A stretch of 31,524 nt of DNA from a virus, in IMG/VR virus record IMGVR_UViG_3300029319_000283, positions 1-31,524 of that record; one strand, given 5' to 3'. The notes below the pieces were generated by a model, which saw nothing but the letters and a program-made list of their open reading frames with translations, made no database searches and was not told the DNA's origin. This document shows, in pieces, positions 15,527 to 23,711 of this stretch. Position 1 is the first letter of the stretch; each line of letters begins with the position of its first letter. The translations under genes were made by a program, and so were the position numbers.

Positions 15527-16408
15527 CTACTCCTCAATCTCAACTATGGTAGAAGCAATCTCGTCTTCCTGATCGGACAGTTCCTCAGGTCTACGATGTT
15601 CCTCCCATTTGCTGATCGTTATTGAGTTCATAGCCTCAACCCACTCAACAAAGTTATTCAACACTTCTTGGTCATCCGTGGTAATCTCTACTACTTTACC
15701 TAGCGTAGGTTTCAACACAGCATAAGTTGCACCACTAGGTATACTCTTTACTTCCGTGCCAAGATGTAACAGATGTTGAATAGGAAGTCTGTTTTTCCTT
15801 TGAATCTGATTGAACATATCCGTCATAGCCTTGAAGCTATCTCTGTTCTTAATCTTCATAAGGAAAGGAAACTCTTTAACATCCACAGGTTTACCGTTGA
15901 CATCCTTTGCTTTGCCAAGTGTACACAGACCAAAGATAACCTTGAACCTATCGGTTGCTCTCATAAGGTCTTGTGTTTCTTGTGGCAACGAATTGAAGTC
16001 CTTAACATAACCTGAAGGTCTACCACAGTTAAACCCTCCATAGTTGTCCTTCAGATCGCCATTCAAAGACGTTGCCATTACAGTTCGCAACATTCTACCC
16101 TCGCCACCGTCAGGCTTTTGATAATGCTTATCGTAGCGTTGGAATTGAAAGCGTTGCATAAAGGGACGTACTGTCACCTTATCACTGTAATATACTGTAT
16201 CATCCGGAAAGGTTACAGAGAAAGCTCCTGATTTAACTATGGCTACTTCCATATCCTCACCATCGACTTGCTTTGTACCCATCACATTTTGATGAACTAA
16301 CTTTAACTCTGCTAAAGCTGATGTGCTTTTTGCAGGTGCGTTAGACATACCCATTAACTCTGCTAAGTCAGTGGGTGATTTACCTATTATTTCTAGTGCG
16401 TTTTCCAT
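15527..16408 (-). CDS. Putative phage single-stranded DNA-binding protein (293 aa)
   Basis: No classical OB motif can be proven by eye. The protein is a mixed alpha/beta domain (residues 40-265, with aromatic stretches such as RPFMQRFQFQRYDKHYQ) with a strongly acidic C-terminal tail (SDQEDEIASTIVEIEE), the usual feature of T7 gp2.5-like and bacterial SSBs. It lies between the polymerase and the nuclease, where marine podoviruses often carry an SSB-like gene. GGAG precedes the ATG by 10 nt. It could equally be another replication accessory protein. Confidence 0.45.
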   Translation of the reverse strand: MENALEIIGKSPTDLAELMGMSNAPAKSTSALAELKLVHQNVMGTKQVDGEDMEVAIVKSGAFSVTFPDDTVYYSDKVTVRPFMQRFQFQRYDKHYQKPDGGEGRMLRTVMATSLNGDLKDNYGGFNCGRPSGYVKDFNSLPQETQDLMRATDRFKVIFGLCTLGKAKDVNGKPVDVKEFPFLMKIKNRDSFKAMTDMFNQIQRKNRLPIQHLLHLGTEVKSIPSGATYAVLKPTLGKVVEITTDDQEVLNNFVEWVEAMNSITISKWEEHRRPEELSDQEDEIASTIVEIEE

Positions 16409-16443
16409 ATATGTTTTACTCCTAATTTATGAAACGAATTTTA

Positions 16444-18510
16444 TCAGACTACATCTTTAACGTCAAGCCAATTGTCACCTATTTTTGACTCTAGTAACAA
16501 CGGAACATTAACATCAATATCATAGTAAGACTCCACTATATTTTTTAAATTTTTATTTACACTTTCTATGATCCCCAAAACATCTTTCACCTCTGCAGGG
16601 TGAACGTCTAGAACCACAGAGTCATGCACACTGTTTACTAACATACTCTTGTAACCCTTTAATCTAGTCTCAATCTCCAACAATACAATAGGAACTATAT
16701 CTGCCGTAGCAAAGCCTTGAACAGGATAGTTCTTAATCATGGTAAAGTGGGTTGGAGTTCCACTTGCCCTTCTCTCTACGTCAGGAAAAGCATACTGCCT
16801 ACCTGATGGTATCTTTATTCTGCCAAGGTTGATAGCCTCGTCCCCTAGTTTCTTGTGCCATTTGGCTATGCCCTTGTACTTGTCCATGAAGTGGGTGTAA
16901 TACTCAGCCTCAGCTTTCGTTCTACCGAACCCTGTAGCTCCATAGAGAGGTGCAAAGGTATGTGCCTTAGCTTCTTGTCTAGACGTAGGTTGCCCTGCCT
17001 CAGTGATGATCTTTGCCGTGTAGGAGTGAACATCAAATCCGGTTGCTACTTCTTTCATTGCAACTTTGTCCTGAGATAAAAGTGCTGCAACTCTAAATTC
17101 TAGCTGTGCAAAGTCAGCCTCTAGTATTTTACCTTTCATACCAAACGCATTATCACTCCAACGAGAAATAAACACCCTTTTAACAGGAAACGTACCACCT
17201 CTAGGCATATTCTGCATGTTAGGATTACGTCCACTAAATCTTCCGGTAGCTGTCACATGCTGAGTAAGGCTCACATGTAGCATGCCATCCTCTTTTGTGT
17301 AGTGATGTATGCCCTCAACAAAAGCAGAGAGATAACTTGACACAGCACTTTGTCTTTTTAAATCACTCAAGAAACTCTCTGCCTCACCCATATCTTTTGC
17401 CTTGGCTATGTTTATAAGCTGATCTAAATTACCTTTGCTTGTAGAGAAACCGTTTGCACTCACCCAAGCTTTTGACGGTGGGAAGAAACCTAATCCTGCC
17501 ATTTGTTTTAGCTTAGTCAGTTTATACCCTCTTGTGTCACAGGCAACACATCGATTTGGCTTGGCAAAAGGTGTACCGTCTTTCTTTTTCTTAAACACTT
17601 TGCCCTTTCCCTTGCATGCCTGACACACACTAGCCTTTGTTTTGACCATCATGGAACTATTATCTTTGACAGTTTGTTTAAACTCTTCTTTATCTTCCAC
17701 ATAGTCAAAGGCTACTGCCCACTGTCTCTTGTCGTGTAGTATTCTAGAGTATATCACTTGGCTAACCTGCTCCGGAGAGTTGAGATTTATGGGAGTATCA
17801 CCCATCAGTGTTTTGACCTGAGCTTTTAGCCGTGTCTCTATCTCTAATAGTTCATCTTCAAACTGTTTTCGCACCTCTTGTAAAGCCTGTTTGTCTATAT
17901 TAAATCCGTTCATGTACATCCTAGTCAAAGTTTTACACACATTGTTGGTGGTATCACGGACTTTTATTAAGGATTGAGCCTCCGGCTTATCGTACTCTTC
18001 CATAAGCCTCCAATATAGACCCTTAGTGACAACTAAATCTTGATGCAGATAGTCAGAAAGTTCATCAAGAGGTATTTCATCAGTCTGAAACCCTCGTCTA
18101 AAGTAATCTTTGAGTGTGTCCGACTTCTTAATATCTAAATCGTAGCGTATTGCACAGTTTTCTAAGCTGACAGATCCTTTCTGACCACGCTGTAGTATGT
18201 AATCGCCTAACATCGTATCAAATATCTCCCCATCATACTTAAAACCACATGCCCACAGCCATTGTAGATCGTACTGTAAGTTGTGACCGATTAGTAATGT
18301 GGTTTTGTCAAGAACTCTTTGTAGTCTTTCTTTACTAGTATCATCTGTTATCTTCTTTTCTTTATGGTCAAACACAAATATCTCACTATCATACTCTAAC
18401 CAATCAAGTACACCCACGAGTGTCAAAGAATTGTCAGGTTCAAAAGGGTCTAGATGTAACTTACCATCACGTTTAGTTGTAGTGTTTTCTACATCAAGTA
18501 TTATCTTCAT
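16444..18510 (-). CDS. polA: Family A DNA polymerase with 3'-5' exonuclease and DnaJ-type zinc-finger insert
   Basis: 688 aa. The exonuclease domain has D6/E8 (LDVEN), D81 (IGHNLQYD) and Y154/D158 (YLHQD). Residues about 296-330 carry two CXXCXXXG units (C296/C299 and C321/C324), resembling part of a DnaJ central zinc domain. The polymerase domain has TATGRFSG near 420, motif A with D466 (LEADFAQLEFR), the O-helix RQEAKAHTFAPLYG with K515, F519 and Y523, and motif C with H629/D630 (SVHDS). Phe at the position equal to E. coli Pol I 762 is the ancestral state. The insert is, from memory, diagnostic of the HMO-2011 phage group. It replicates the phage genome together with the helicase and primase upstream. 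Confidence 0.96.
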   Translation of the reverse strand: MKIILDVENTTTKRDGKLHLDPFEPDNSLTLVGVLDWLEYDSEIFVFDHKEKKITDDTSKERLQRVLDKTTLLIGHNLQYDLQWLWACGFKYDGEIFDTMLGDYILQRGQKGSVSLENCAIRYDLDIKKSDTLKDYFRRGFQTDEIPLDELSDYLHQDLVVTKGLYWRLMEEYDKPEAQSLIKVRDTTNNVCKTLTRMYMNGFNIDKQALQEVRKQFEDELLEIETRLKAQVKTLMGDTPINLNSPEQVSQVIYSRILHDKRQWAVAFDYVEDKEEFKQTVKDNSSMMVKTKASVCQACKGKGKVFKKKKDGTPFAKPNRCVACDTRGYKLTKLKQMAGLGFFPPSKAWVSANGFSTSKGNLDQLINIAKAKDMGEAESFLSDLKRQSAVSSYLSAFVEGIHHYTKEDGMLHVSLTQHVTATGRFSGRNPNMQNMPRGGTFPVKRVFISRWSDNAFGMKGKILEADFAQLEFRVAALLSQDKVAMKEVATGFDVHSYTAKIITEAGQPTSRQEAKAHTFAPLYGATGFGRTKAEAEYYTHFMDKYKGIAKWHKKLGDEAINLGRIKIPSGRQYAFPDVERRASGTPTHFTMIKNYPVQGFATADIVPIVLLEIETRLKGYKSMLVNSVHDSVVLDVHPAEVKDVLGIIESVNKNLKNIVESYYDIDVNVPLLLESKIGDNWLDVKDVV

Positions 18511-18830
18511 TGTGCTTCTTTCTTTTTAAATGGCTGACCGACATATTTATTTAAGAACCTATTGCAGAAGTCCTCTATGCCATTACTGTGATAGTGCATT
18601 TTTGGGTAACCTCTATTGACCCTTTTATACCATCTTCCTGTAGTGTAGAAGTACGCATAATCTCTGCCCTCACTATTAGTTATCCAATACATATGAGGTT
18701 TTTCGCAGTAAGAATGAGGAATGTTTCTTTCTTGTAAAAAACTATCCACAAACTCTTTTGTCTCCTTAGTATCTCTTCTAAATACAGGCTCACCTTTACT
18801 ATTAGTTCTAACATATTCCCATTTACTCAT
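18507..18830 (-). CDS. Small replication-cluster protein of unknown function (107 aa)
   Basis: The start was placed at 18830, where ATG overlaps the helicase TGA (ATGA). An upstream ATG at 18884 would run far into the helicase gene. The protein begins MSKWEYVRTNSKGEPVFRRD and is aromatic- and base-rich (YCEKPHMYWITNSEGRDYAYFYTTGRWYKRV), suggesting a compact, possibly nucleic-acid-binding domain. Its stop overlaps the polymerase start, so it is coupled to both replication genes. The opening MSKW.Y also occurs in the 55-aa gene at 23375. Family not recognised. Confidence 0.55.
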   Translation of the reverse strand: MSKWEYVRTNSKGEPVFRRDTKETKEFVDSFLQERNIPHSYCEKPHMYWITNSEGRDYAYFYTTGRWYKRVNRGYPKMHYHSNGIEDFCNRFLNKYVGQPFKKKEAQ

Positions 18831-20050
18831 GCTGAATACCTCCCTGTTTCTACGTCTAGTTCTACATGAACTGTGCCATGCCAACCTGTTAGTTTGTTTT
18901 TAGCCAATCGAATGTGCCTTTGAGGATCGTTACTGTCCTGTCCTTCAATGTCAGGGTTCTTACTAATTAATAACATTAAATCTGCCTCTGCTGCCTTGCC
19001 TGTCTTGCTACCCTCAAGCATGGATTGGTTAACATTTATCTTACCTTCAGCCTCTGCTGATAGTTGGGACATCCATATTATAACGCAATTATACTTCTTG
19101 GCAATGTTTCTTGCATGAATTGCAGCCTCCTTGAGATAAATATCTGATCTTTCTGATCCGGCTGTTGCAAACTTATCACCCATATCAAGAATAATTATGT
19201 CCGGCTTTACACTTTTCGCAAGCTGTTCAACATAATCCATGTTCTTATCTGTGGCATCTTTGATGGATAGAAAGCCTCTTATGGGATCGTATCTCTCTAG
19301 TGCTTTCTTTCTGTTCTCCAACACTTGATCGCTAGACATATTAGATTTGCAATAGAGATACCGGAGTCCAACTCTCTTGTACGCCTCCTCGTTGCACAAC
19401 ACTACACACCTTGCACCCTGATCTATAAAGCCACCCTCAGAGGCTATGATGCTAGAGTGAAATGATGTCTTTCCGGTATTTGGTCTTGCTCCCACTATAA
19501 CAAAATGTCCACCACTTAATCCCTCAACCCTTCTGCGTAAGGATGGGATGTTAAACTTCCATTGGAACTTTAAGTTAAGGTGATCTACTAGAGTATCAAA
19601 ACTTATGTCATCTCCTTGGAACTTAAAACTAGGAGTGAAGTCATCCTGATAATTATCTAGTATATTTCTAAGTGGCTCAAGATTATTCTTTGTGCCGTTC
19701 ACATAATCAAAGCCTATGTTGGCTACCTCTTCTCCAACCATTTGTTGAAACAACTTAGACAAAACTTCTTTGGCTATATCATTGTTCATTGGCTCTTCTT
19801 TGGACAGCTTACTAAACAACACCTCAAAGGATGCCTTATTCGCTGAGGTCATAGTGCCGTTGTCAGAAAAGAACAAAGCCTGTAGCTCTGTCAGAGATAA
19901 GTTCCTCTCGTGTTTTTTCATAGCCTCGTCTAGTGTGCCTTTTATTTTACGAACATCTTTACTAAACAATCGATCCGGACATTTACTACCTTTATGCTCT
20001 TCATAAAAGTCTTTTTGCATTAAGCTTCTAATTAGTGCTAGTTCTATCAT
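18827..20050 (-). CDS. Replicative DnaB/T7 gp4-type helicase (no primase domain)
   Basis: 407 aa. Residues 1-165 are an uncharacterised helical N-terminal part. The RecA-like core starts near 180: Walker A GARPNTGKTS at 187-196 (K194), a Walker B-like segment PDIIILDMGDKF near 280, IIWMSQLSAEAEG, and a C-terminal arginine/lysine block RHIRLAKNKLTG. This is the hexameric 5'-3' helicase expected to unwind DNA ahead of PolA. The primase, fused to the helicase in T7 gp4, is encoded two genes upstream here. It overlaps the GIY-YIG gene by 23 nt and the 107-aa gene by 4 nt. Confidence 0.92.
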   Translation of the reverse strand: MIELALIRSLMQKDFYEEHKGSKCPDRLFSKDVRKIKGTLDEAMKKHERNLSLTELQALFFSDNGTMTSANKASFEVLFSKLSKEEPMNNDIAKEVLSKLFQQMVGEEVANIGFDYVNGTKNNLEPLRNILDNYQDDFTPSFKFQGDDISFDTLVDHLNLKFQWKFNIPSLRRRVEGLSGGHFVIVGARPNTGKTSFHSSIIASEGGFIDQGARCVVLCNEEAYKRVGLRYLYCKSNMSSDQVLENRKKALERYDPIRGFLSIKDATDKNMDYVEQLAKSVKPDIIILDMGDKFATAGSERSDIYLKEAAIHARNIAKKYNCVIIWMSQLSAEAEGKINVNQSMLEGSKTGKAAEADLMLLISKNPDIEGQDSNDPQRHIRLAKNKLTGWHGTVHVELDVETGRYSA

Positions 20051-20654
20051 TCTGTATCTTCTCCTCTATTAATCCATCAATAAGACCTAACATCTTGTCA
20101 AAGTCTTCCTTGTCTAAATTCTCTATGTAAAACCATTCTTTAGCTCTCTTACGGCTTAAACCCTCAGCCAAAGAGTGTGCCATCTTCTCTGCTACACCTC
20201 TATGTTTAAACTTTTTGTAGGTAACTAACTCATAATCCCTGTGAGGACTACCTGTCTGATAACCATTACATCTATCTGTAGACTCAATAGCCTTTCCAAT
20301 CTTATACCAATTCTTCCAAGCAGGGTTCTTTAGTATATACACTTCACCCTCAGTAGACAGTATGTAGTTAGCTAAAGAAGAATATGCAGCATCGGTAAAA
20401 GTTTTATATCTTCCAGGCTTGTATAATGGATGTTTTCTTGATATGTACTTACCGTCAACATACATCCGTAATGGATTATTTATTTTTGCTTTCTTTGGGT
20501 TGTCTATTATGTCCCTAGCTTTTTGTTCTTTCTTGTGACACTCCTTACATTTTAAAGTTTGTGACTCGTATGTGTTATCTCTTGTTAAAAGAACGTCACA
20601 TGCTTTGCAATTCTTATTGTGTTTCTTTCCTGTATACAAAACTATTTTATCCAT
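20028..20654 (-). CDS. GIY-YIG nuclease-like protein with N-terminal zinc ribbon
   Basis: 208 aa. The N-terminus has two CXXC pairs (C16/C19, C36/C39), a zinc ribbon-like element. Residues about 103-180 fit the T5orf172/MUG113-type GIY-YIG fold: EVYILKNPAWKNWYKIGKA with VYI at 105-107 and YKIG at 117-120, then R128 in TDRCNGYQTGSPHRDYEL, AEKMAHSLAE with E156 and H160, and the EWF strand at 173-175. Such proteins are either homing-type endonucleases or resident nucleases. It sits between primase and helicase and overlaps both, with AAGGAGG 7 nt upstream, so it is integrated in the operon. Catalysis has not been shown. Confidence 0.75.
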   Translation of the reverse strand: MDKIVLYTGKKHNKNCKACDVLLTRDNTYESQTLKCKECHKKEQKARDIIDNPKKAKINNPLRMYVDGKYISRKHPLYKPGRYKTFTDAAYSSLANYILSTEGEVYILKNPAWKNWYKIGKAIESTDRCNGYQTGSPHRDYELVTYKKFKHRGVAEKMAHSLAEGLSRKRAKEWFYIENLDKEDFDKMLGLIDGLIEEKIQNDRTSTN

Positions 20655-21435
20655 TAATCAACCTCCTTAGTTTATTAAAGTCATTCTCTCGTTTGTATTT
20701 TAAATCATCTTCTATCTGTAGTCCATACACTTCTGATGGATCACAGTAACTCTTTAACTCTTTAGTATACTGAATAGTCTTACCAACAGCATCAGGGTCA
20801 AGAGCCACAACAACTATCTCAAAGGTATCAAGATATTCTTTATGCTCTTTTAACAGGCTCGTACCTAACAATGCTACTCCGGTAACTCCCATAAAGTTTT
20901 CCCCAATAACTGTAGCTGATACAACATCCTCAACAACAACAGCAATACTTTTACTAGGTCTTATACAATACGAATAATATTTTGCAGCCCCTCCATATTT
21001 ATACCACTTTGGTTGTGCGTTGTATAAGGCTCTGCCTATAGCATCAATAACTCTGCCATTCTTGTAGATAGGGAATACAGCACGTTGACTTTTACAATCG
21101 TACAGTAACTCTATATTTAGATCCCAACGTCTTTTAAATCGCTGTACATAGGCGTTGTTGCCATCCGTTATGTACTCAGGCATCTCAAACTTCTTAGTCT
21201 CTACCACCTCTTCTTTGCCTTGTATTTTATTCTTGATTGTCTCCACCAACATTGGAGTCAGTGTAGCACCTTTTACATCACAACTATTTCTGTAACAGTT
21301 ATATATGATTAAGCCATCCTTGTTTGTGGCTGTAAACTTTTTAACTCCGTTACATATAGGGCAATCCAAAGTTAATGTTTCTCCTTCTTTCACGTCTAGT
21401 CGTCTTATAAAATCATTACTAGGTTTGTTTACCAT
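20647..21435 (-). CDS. DNA primase, TOPRIM type with zinc-binding N-terminus
   Basis: 262 aa. The N-terminal zinc site is C25/C28 (CPIC) with C47 and C52 (NCYRNSC), as in T7 gp4-type primases. The TOPRIM domain has E169 in AVVVEDVVSA and D213/D215 in VVALDPDA. It synthesises RNA primers for the PolA replisome. At about 260 residues it is a stand-alone primase without the helicase half; the helicase is a separate gene two positions downstream. It overlaps the integrase gene by 17 nt. Confidence 0.88.
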   Translation of the reverse strand: MVNKPSNDFIRRLDVKEGETLTLDCPICNGVKKFTATNKDGLIIYNCYRNSCDVKGATLTPMLVETIKNKIQGKEEVVETKKFEMPEYITDGNNAYVQRFKRRWDLNIELLYDCKSQRAVFPIYKNGRVIDAIGRALYNAQPKWYKYGGAAKYYSYCIRPSKSIAVVVEDVVSATVIGENFMGVTGVALLGTSLLKEHKEYLDTFEIVVVALDPDAVGKTIQYTKELKSYCDPSEVYGLQIEDDLKYKRENDFNKLRRLING

Positions 21436-22330
21436 TGTTAGCCTCCCTTCTTTCTAAAGCACTTGCCGCCGATTTGTATGTATGTCTAATGTAAGGACGC
21501 ATTGAGTTAGGACTACTGTGTCCGGACACTGCCATAATCTGAGTAGTATCCACTCCGGCTTCTACCATTTCAGTTATAGCTGTGCGTCTCATGTCCATCG
21601 CTGTTAATTCTTTTGGTATGTTTGCCTCCTCTTTTATTCTGTTAACCACTCTACTTATTTCTACATCAGTGTAGACAACATATCCTCCGTTTCTAGGAAG
21701 AGGATGGGGCGCAACGTATTTCTGAAACCCAAAATCTTTATGCTGTTGTTTTAACATCTTGTAAATGTTTTCTGTGATAGGTAAATGTACCTCTGCTCTT
21801 TTCTTAGATTGTTCAAGATCAAGTCTACGTTCCTCAAAGTTTATGTTGCTCCATTCTAAAGTTCGCATATCTCCTATTCTCTGAGCAAAAGTATAAGCCA
21901 TATGAACTATTAGTCCAATGCTCCTCCACTTATACTCTGAGTAAGCTGTGTCTAAGAAGGAGCTAACTTGATCGCCTGTCCACATAACCTTACGAGGTTT
22001 AGTCTGCATCTTCTTAACAAACCTCATTGGATTATTTGGCATCAACTCTAGCTCAACAGCTAAATTAAATAGTATTGATGCCACTGTTGAGGTCATGTTA
22101 GCTTGCCTAACTCCGGCATTTAGCCAACTTTGATAGGCAATTTTGCACTCAGACACGCCAATCTTCCCTAGAATAGTGCTACCCATTGTAACTTTGGGGC
22201 TGAAAAACGCCTCTACAATACGCTTAATACAGTAATCGTAGTCTTTTTGGGTTCTCATACGCAGAGATAAGAACTGTGGTGTTGTCCTGTAGTAGTCAAC
22301 AAGATCGTTCAAAGTCTTAATCATCATCAA
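21419..22330 (-). CDS. int: Tyrosine recombinase / integrase
   Basis: 303 aa (three consecutive ATG codons, so the real start may be 22324). The N-terminal SAM-like core-binding domain spans about residues 1-105. The catalytic domain has R151 (AFAQRIGD-like, here YTFAQRIGDMRTLEW), K176/K177 in the beta hairpin, R248 in MDMRRTA, H271 in GHSS and nucleophile Y280, nine residues after H271 as usual. The first His of the HXXR box is Met245, an unusual substitution. It implies site-specific integration or genome resolution. It lies inside the replication operon rather than next to a visible attP or repressor, and no matching attP could be recognised. Confidence 0.9.
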   Translation of the reverse strand: MMMIKTLNDLVDYYRTTPQFLSLRMRTQKDYDYCIKRIVEAFFSPKVTMGSTILGKIGVSECKIAYQSWLNAGVRQANMTSTVASILFNLAVELELMPNNPMRFVKKMQTKPRKVMWTGDQVSSFLDTAYSEYKWRSIGLIVHMAYTFAQRIGDMRTLEWSNINFEERRLDLEQSKKRAEVHLPITENIYKMLKQQHKDFGFQKYVAPHPLPRNGGYVVYTDVEISRVVNRIKEEANIPKELTAMDMRRTAITEMVEAGVDTTQIMAVSGHSSPNSMRPYIRHTYKSAASALERREANNGKQT

Positions 22331-22388
22331 CCACCCACGCTATCACAACTATTATGGTGTAAGCTATCAATGCCAATAGATATCCCAT
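22317..22388 (-). CDS. Tiny membrane peptide (23 aa), candidate gene
   Basis: ATG at 22388, directly overlapping the TGA of the 79-aa gene, encodes MGYLLALIAYTIIVVIAWVV plus three Asp. It is almost entirely a single membrane span with a negatively charged C-terminus. Its stop runs 14 nt into the integrase gene. Overlaps at both ends and the lack of other content in this stretch support translation. At this length coding cannot be proved from the sequence alone. Confidence 0.4.
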   Translation of the reverse strand: MGYLLALIAYTIIVVIAWVVDDD

Positions 22389-22627
22389 CACTTCATCTCC
22401 TTTGGTTTAGGTAGAGGTATCCTAACTTCTACTACTTTCTTTTGTCTCCACATTACTGTTCGTTTTCCGTTACCCTCAAACGCAATAGCGAGGGCATCTT
22501 TACTTACAAAACCAGGGTCTAGTTCCCAAACATATCCGGCTCTTCTATTCTCTCTAGCTTGGTGTATAAACTCTTTGTTTTGCTCAATAAAAACTAATGC
22601 TGCAAATCCTAAAAACATATCTGTCAT
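22388..22627 (-). CDS. Small phage protein of unknown function (79 aa)
   Basis: The start was set at 22627, 1 nt after the hydrolase stop and 8 nt after GGAG; the ATG at 22663 would extend into the hydrolase gene. It begins MTDMFLGFAALVFIEQNKEF (short hydrophobic segment, residues 4-14), then becomes basic and ends with a Pro/Lys tail (VRIPLPKPKEMK). It may be a membrane-associated partner of the neighbouring cell-wall hydrolase, but no family is recognised. Confidence 0.5.
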   Translation of the reverse strand: MTDMFLGFAALVFIEQNKEFIHQARENRRAGYVWELDPGFVSKDALAIAFEGNGKRTVMWRQKKVVEVRIPLPKPKEMK

Positions 22628-22628
22628 G

Positions 22629-23057
22629 TTACTTCTCCCATCTATAAAATATATGTTTGTCAATTCGTGTTGTTCTAGTCTTGGTCTTTGCCCACTCCGG
22701 ACGGACGTAGGTTGCGTGATAGTGCGTTGCTCCTTCCGTTACATCAAGCACTACGTTTTTGGTTACGAGAATAGATGCATACTCTAATGCATATCTCCAT
22801 GTTTTACTTTCCATATTAGGTTCATCTTTCTTGCCATCACAATACCATGTAAACTGACATTTCCAACGAACAGGTTTATTTGTTCCCTTGTACGTAACAG
22901 CTTGTTTAACCACCTCACATATAGTATTAGGAAATCTTGTGTCCTCAACTCTGTTTAGAACTACTTGCCCTACAGCCATTTGTCCTATCATCGATTGATT
23001 CCCTGCCTCATGGTAGATGTTAACTGCCATGCACATTAGTGCTGTTTCTAATATCAT
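22629..23057 (-). CDS. SleB-type cell-wall hydrolase (Hydrolase_2 family)
   Basis: 142 aa. The SleB/CwlJ catalytic segment is clear: MAVNIYHEAGNQS with catalytic Glu17, followed by GQMAVGQVVLNRVEDTRFPNTICEVV, the usual VvlNRv.....P.ticeVv block. QFTWYCDG and ATHYHATYVRPEW are also as in the family. This family cleaves peptidoglycan glycan strands. No signal peptide is present, so it would need a holin-like path or act inside the virion. It lies in the leftward replication region among small membrane proteins, far from the M15 endolysin at 30.5 kb. Confidence 0.85.
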   Translation of the reverse strand: MILETALMCMAVNIYHEAGNQSMIGQMAVGQVVLNRVEDTRFPNTICEVVKQAVTYKGTNKPVRWKCQFTWYCDGKKDEPNMESKTWRYALEYASILVTKNVVLDVTEGATHYHATYVRPEWAKTKTRTTRIDKHIFYRWEK

Positions 23058-23196
23058 TATTAGATGCCTCCTTAAACTGTTGTATCATTTCAAAGTCTTC
23101 CTCCGTAGCATCATCAAACTCTTCATCAATAACTTCTGACGATGCCCCATCGTTGTAAGACTCAAATGAATAAAATATTTGACTCTTCTTTCTCAT
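23020..23196 (-). CDS. Small acidic protein (58 aa)
   Basis: Starts MRKKSQIFYSFESYNDGASS and has a strongly acidic middle (EVIDEEFDDATEEDFEMI). AGAGGAGAT lies immediately upstream of the ATG, one of the best ribosome-binding sites of the region. It overlaps the hydrolase start by 38 nt, so it may control hydrolase translation by coupling. The acidity is reminiscent of DNA-mimic or inhibitor proteins, but that is only a resemblance in composition. Confidence 0.55.
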   Translation of the reverse strand: MRKKSQIFYSFESYNDGASSEVIDEEFDDATEEDFEMIQQFKEASNNDIRNSTNVHGS

Positions 23197-23207
23197 ACTA
23201 ATCTCCT

Positions 23208-23375
23208 CTAGTGTAATACTTCATGGTCAAACTCCGGATCATGCTCCACATATCCCACTATCTTTGCGTCAATAATATTCTCGTGATCTATATCCCAATA
23301 ACATTCTCTTGCCACAACCTCTGTGTTAGGTGCGTCATGCTCCACCTTAATTATTATATAAGACCATTTACTCAT
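23208..23375 (-). CDS. Small hypothetical protein (55 aa)
   Basis: Reads MSKWSYIIIKVEHDAPNTEV and continues with acidic and His-rich residues (VEHDPEFDHEVLH). The ATG overlaps the TGA of the 37-aa gene (ATGA) and there is no separate ribosome-binding site, so translation is probably by coupling. A small alpha/beta protein with one cysteine. It shares only the first residues with the 107-aa gene at 18830. Function unknown. Confidence 0.5.
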   Translation of the reverse strand: MSKWSYIIIKVEHDAPNTEVVARECYWDIDHENIIDAKIVGYVEHDPEFDHEVLH

Positions 23376-23485
23376 AGAATAAGCTGAACAAATGCGTTCA
23401 ATCCCATAGTCATGGTTATCAACAAGAATATAATAAACAATAGTGCTATACCCTCGTCATCATTATTATTGTTATTCTTCTTCAT
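23372..23485 (-). CDS. Tiny single-span membrane protein (37 aa)
   Basis: The start at 23485 was chosen because GGAGG lies 10 nt upstream; a longer frame from 23617 would overlap the 79-aa gene heavily. The protein has a polar Asn-rich head (MKKNNNNNDDEG) and one membrane helix (IALLFIIFLLITMTMGL). It overlaps the 79-aa gene by 14 nt. Function unknown; one of several membrane microproteins clustered here. Confidence 0.5.
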   Translation of the reverse strand: MKKNNNNNDDEGIALLFIIFLLITMTMGLNAFVQLIL

Positions 23486-23711
23486 GGCAAAAGTTCCTCC
23501 AAAATTTACAGTTGTTATCTGATTTGCACACTCTCTCATGCTTGGCTGTCTCCCAACATTCCGATTGCCAAGGCGAAAAGTATTTTGCTGCAAATCTGTC
23601 AGACCAATCTTGTCCATCGTTTAACCACAGGGCAAAGATGGGTAAGGGTATGAGTAACAGGAAGACTACAAAGAAAGCTTTGCCGAATCCCTCGTTATGA
23701 TATGGTTTCAT
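23472..23711 (-). CDS. Single-span Cys-containing membrane protein (79 aa)
   Basis: A short basic N-terminus (MKPYHNEGFGKA) precedes a membrane span at about residues 12-30 (FFVVFLLLIPLPIFALWL). An outside domain follows with Trp-rich (DWSDRFAAKYFSPWQSECWE) and four cysteines at the end, suggesting disulfides in the periplasm. It immediately abuts the 74-aa membrane gene upstream. No lipobox and no family recognised. Confidence 0.5.
   Translation of the reverse strand: MKPYHNEGFGKAFFVVFLLLIPLPIFALWLNDGQDWSDRFAAKYFSPWQSECWETAKHERVCKSDNNCKFWRNFCHEEE

Noticed and set aside
18831-18884. Upstream ATG extending the 107-aa gene to 125 aa
   Set aside because: The extra 18 residues are Arg/Ser-rich and lie wholly within the helicase gene, while the ATGA overlap at 18830 gives a natural coupled start.
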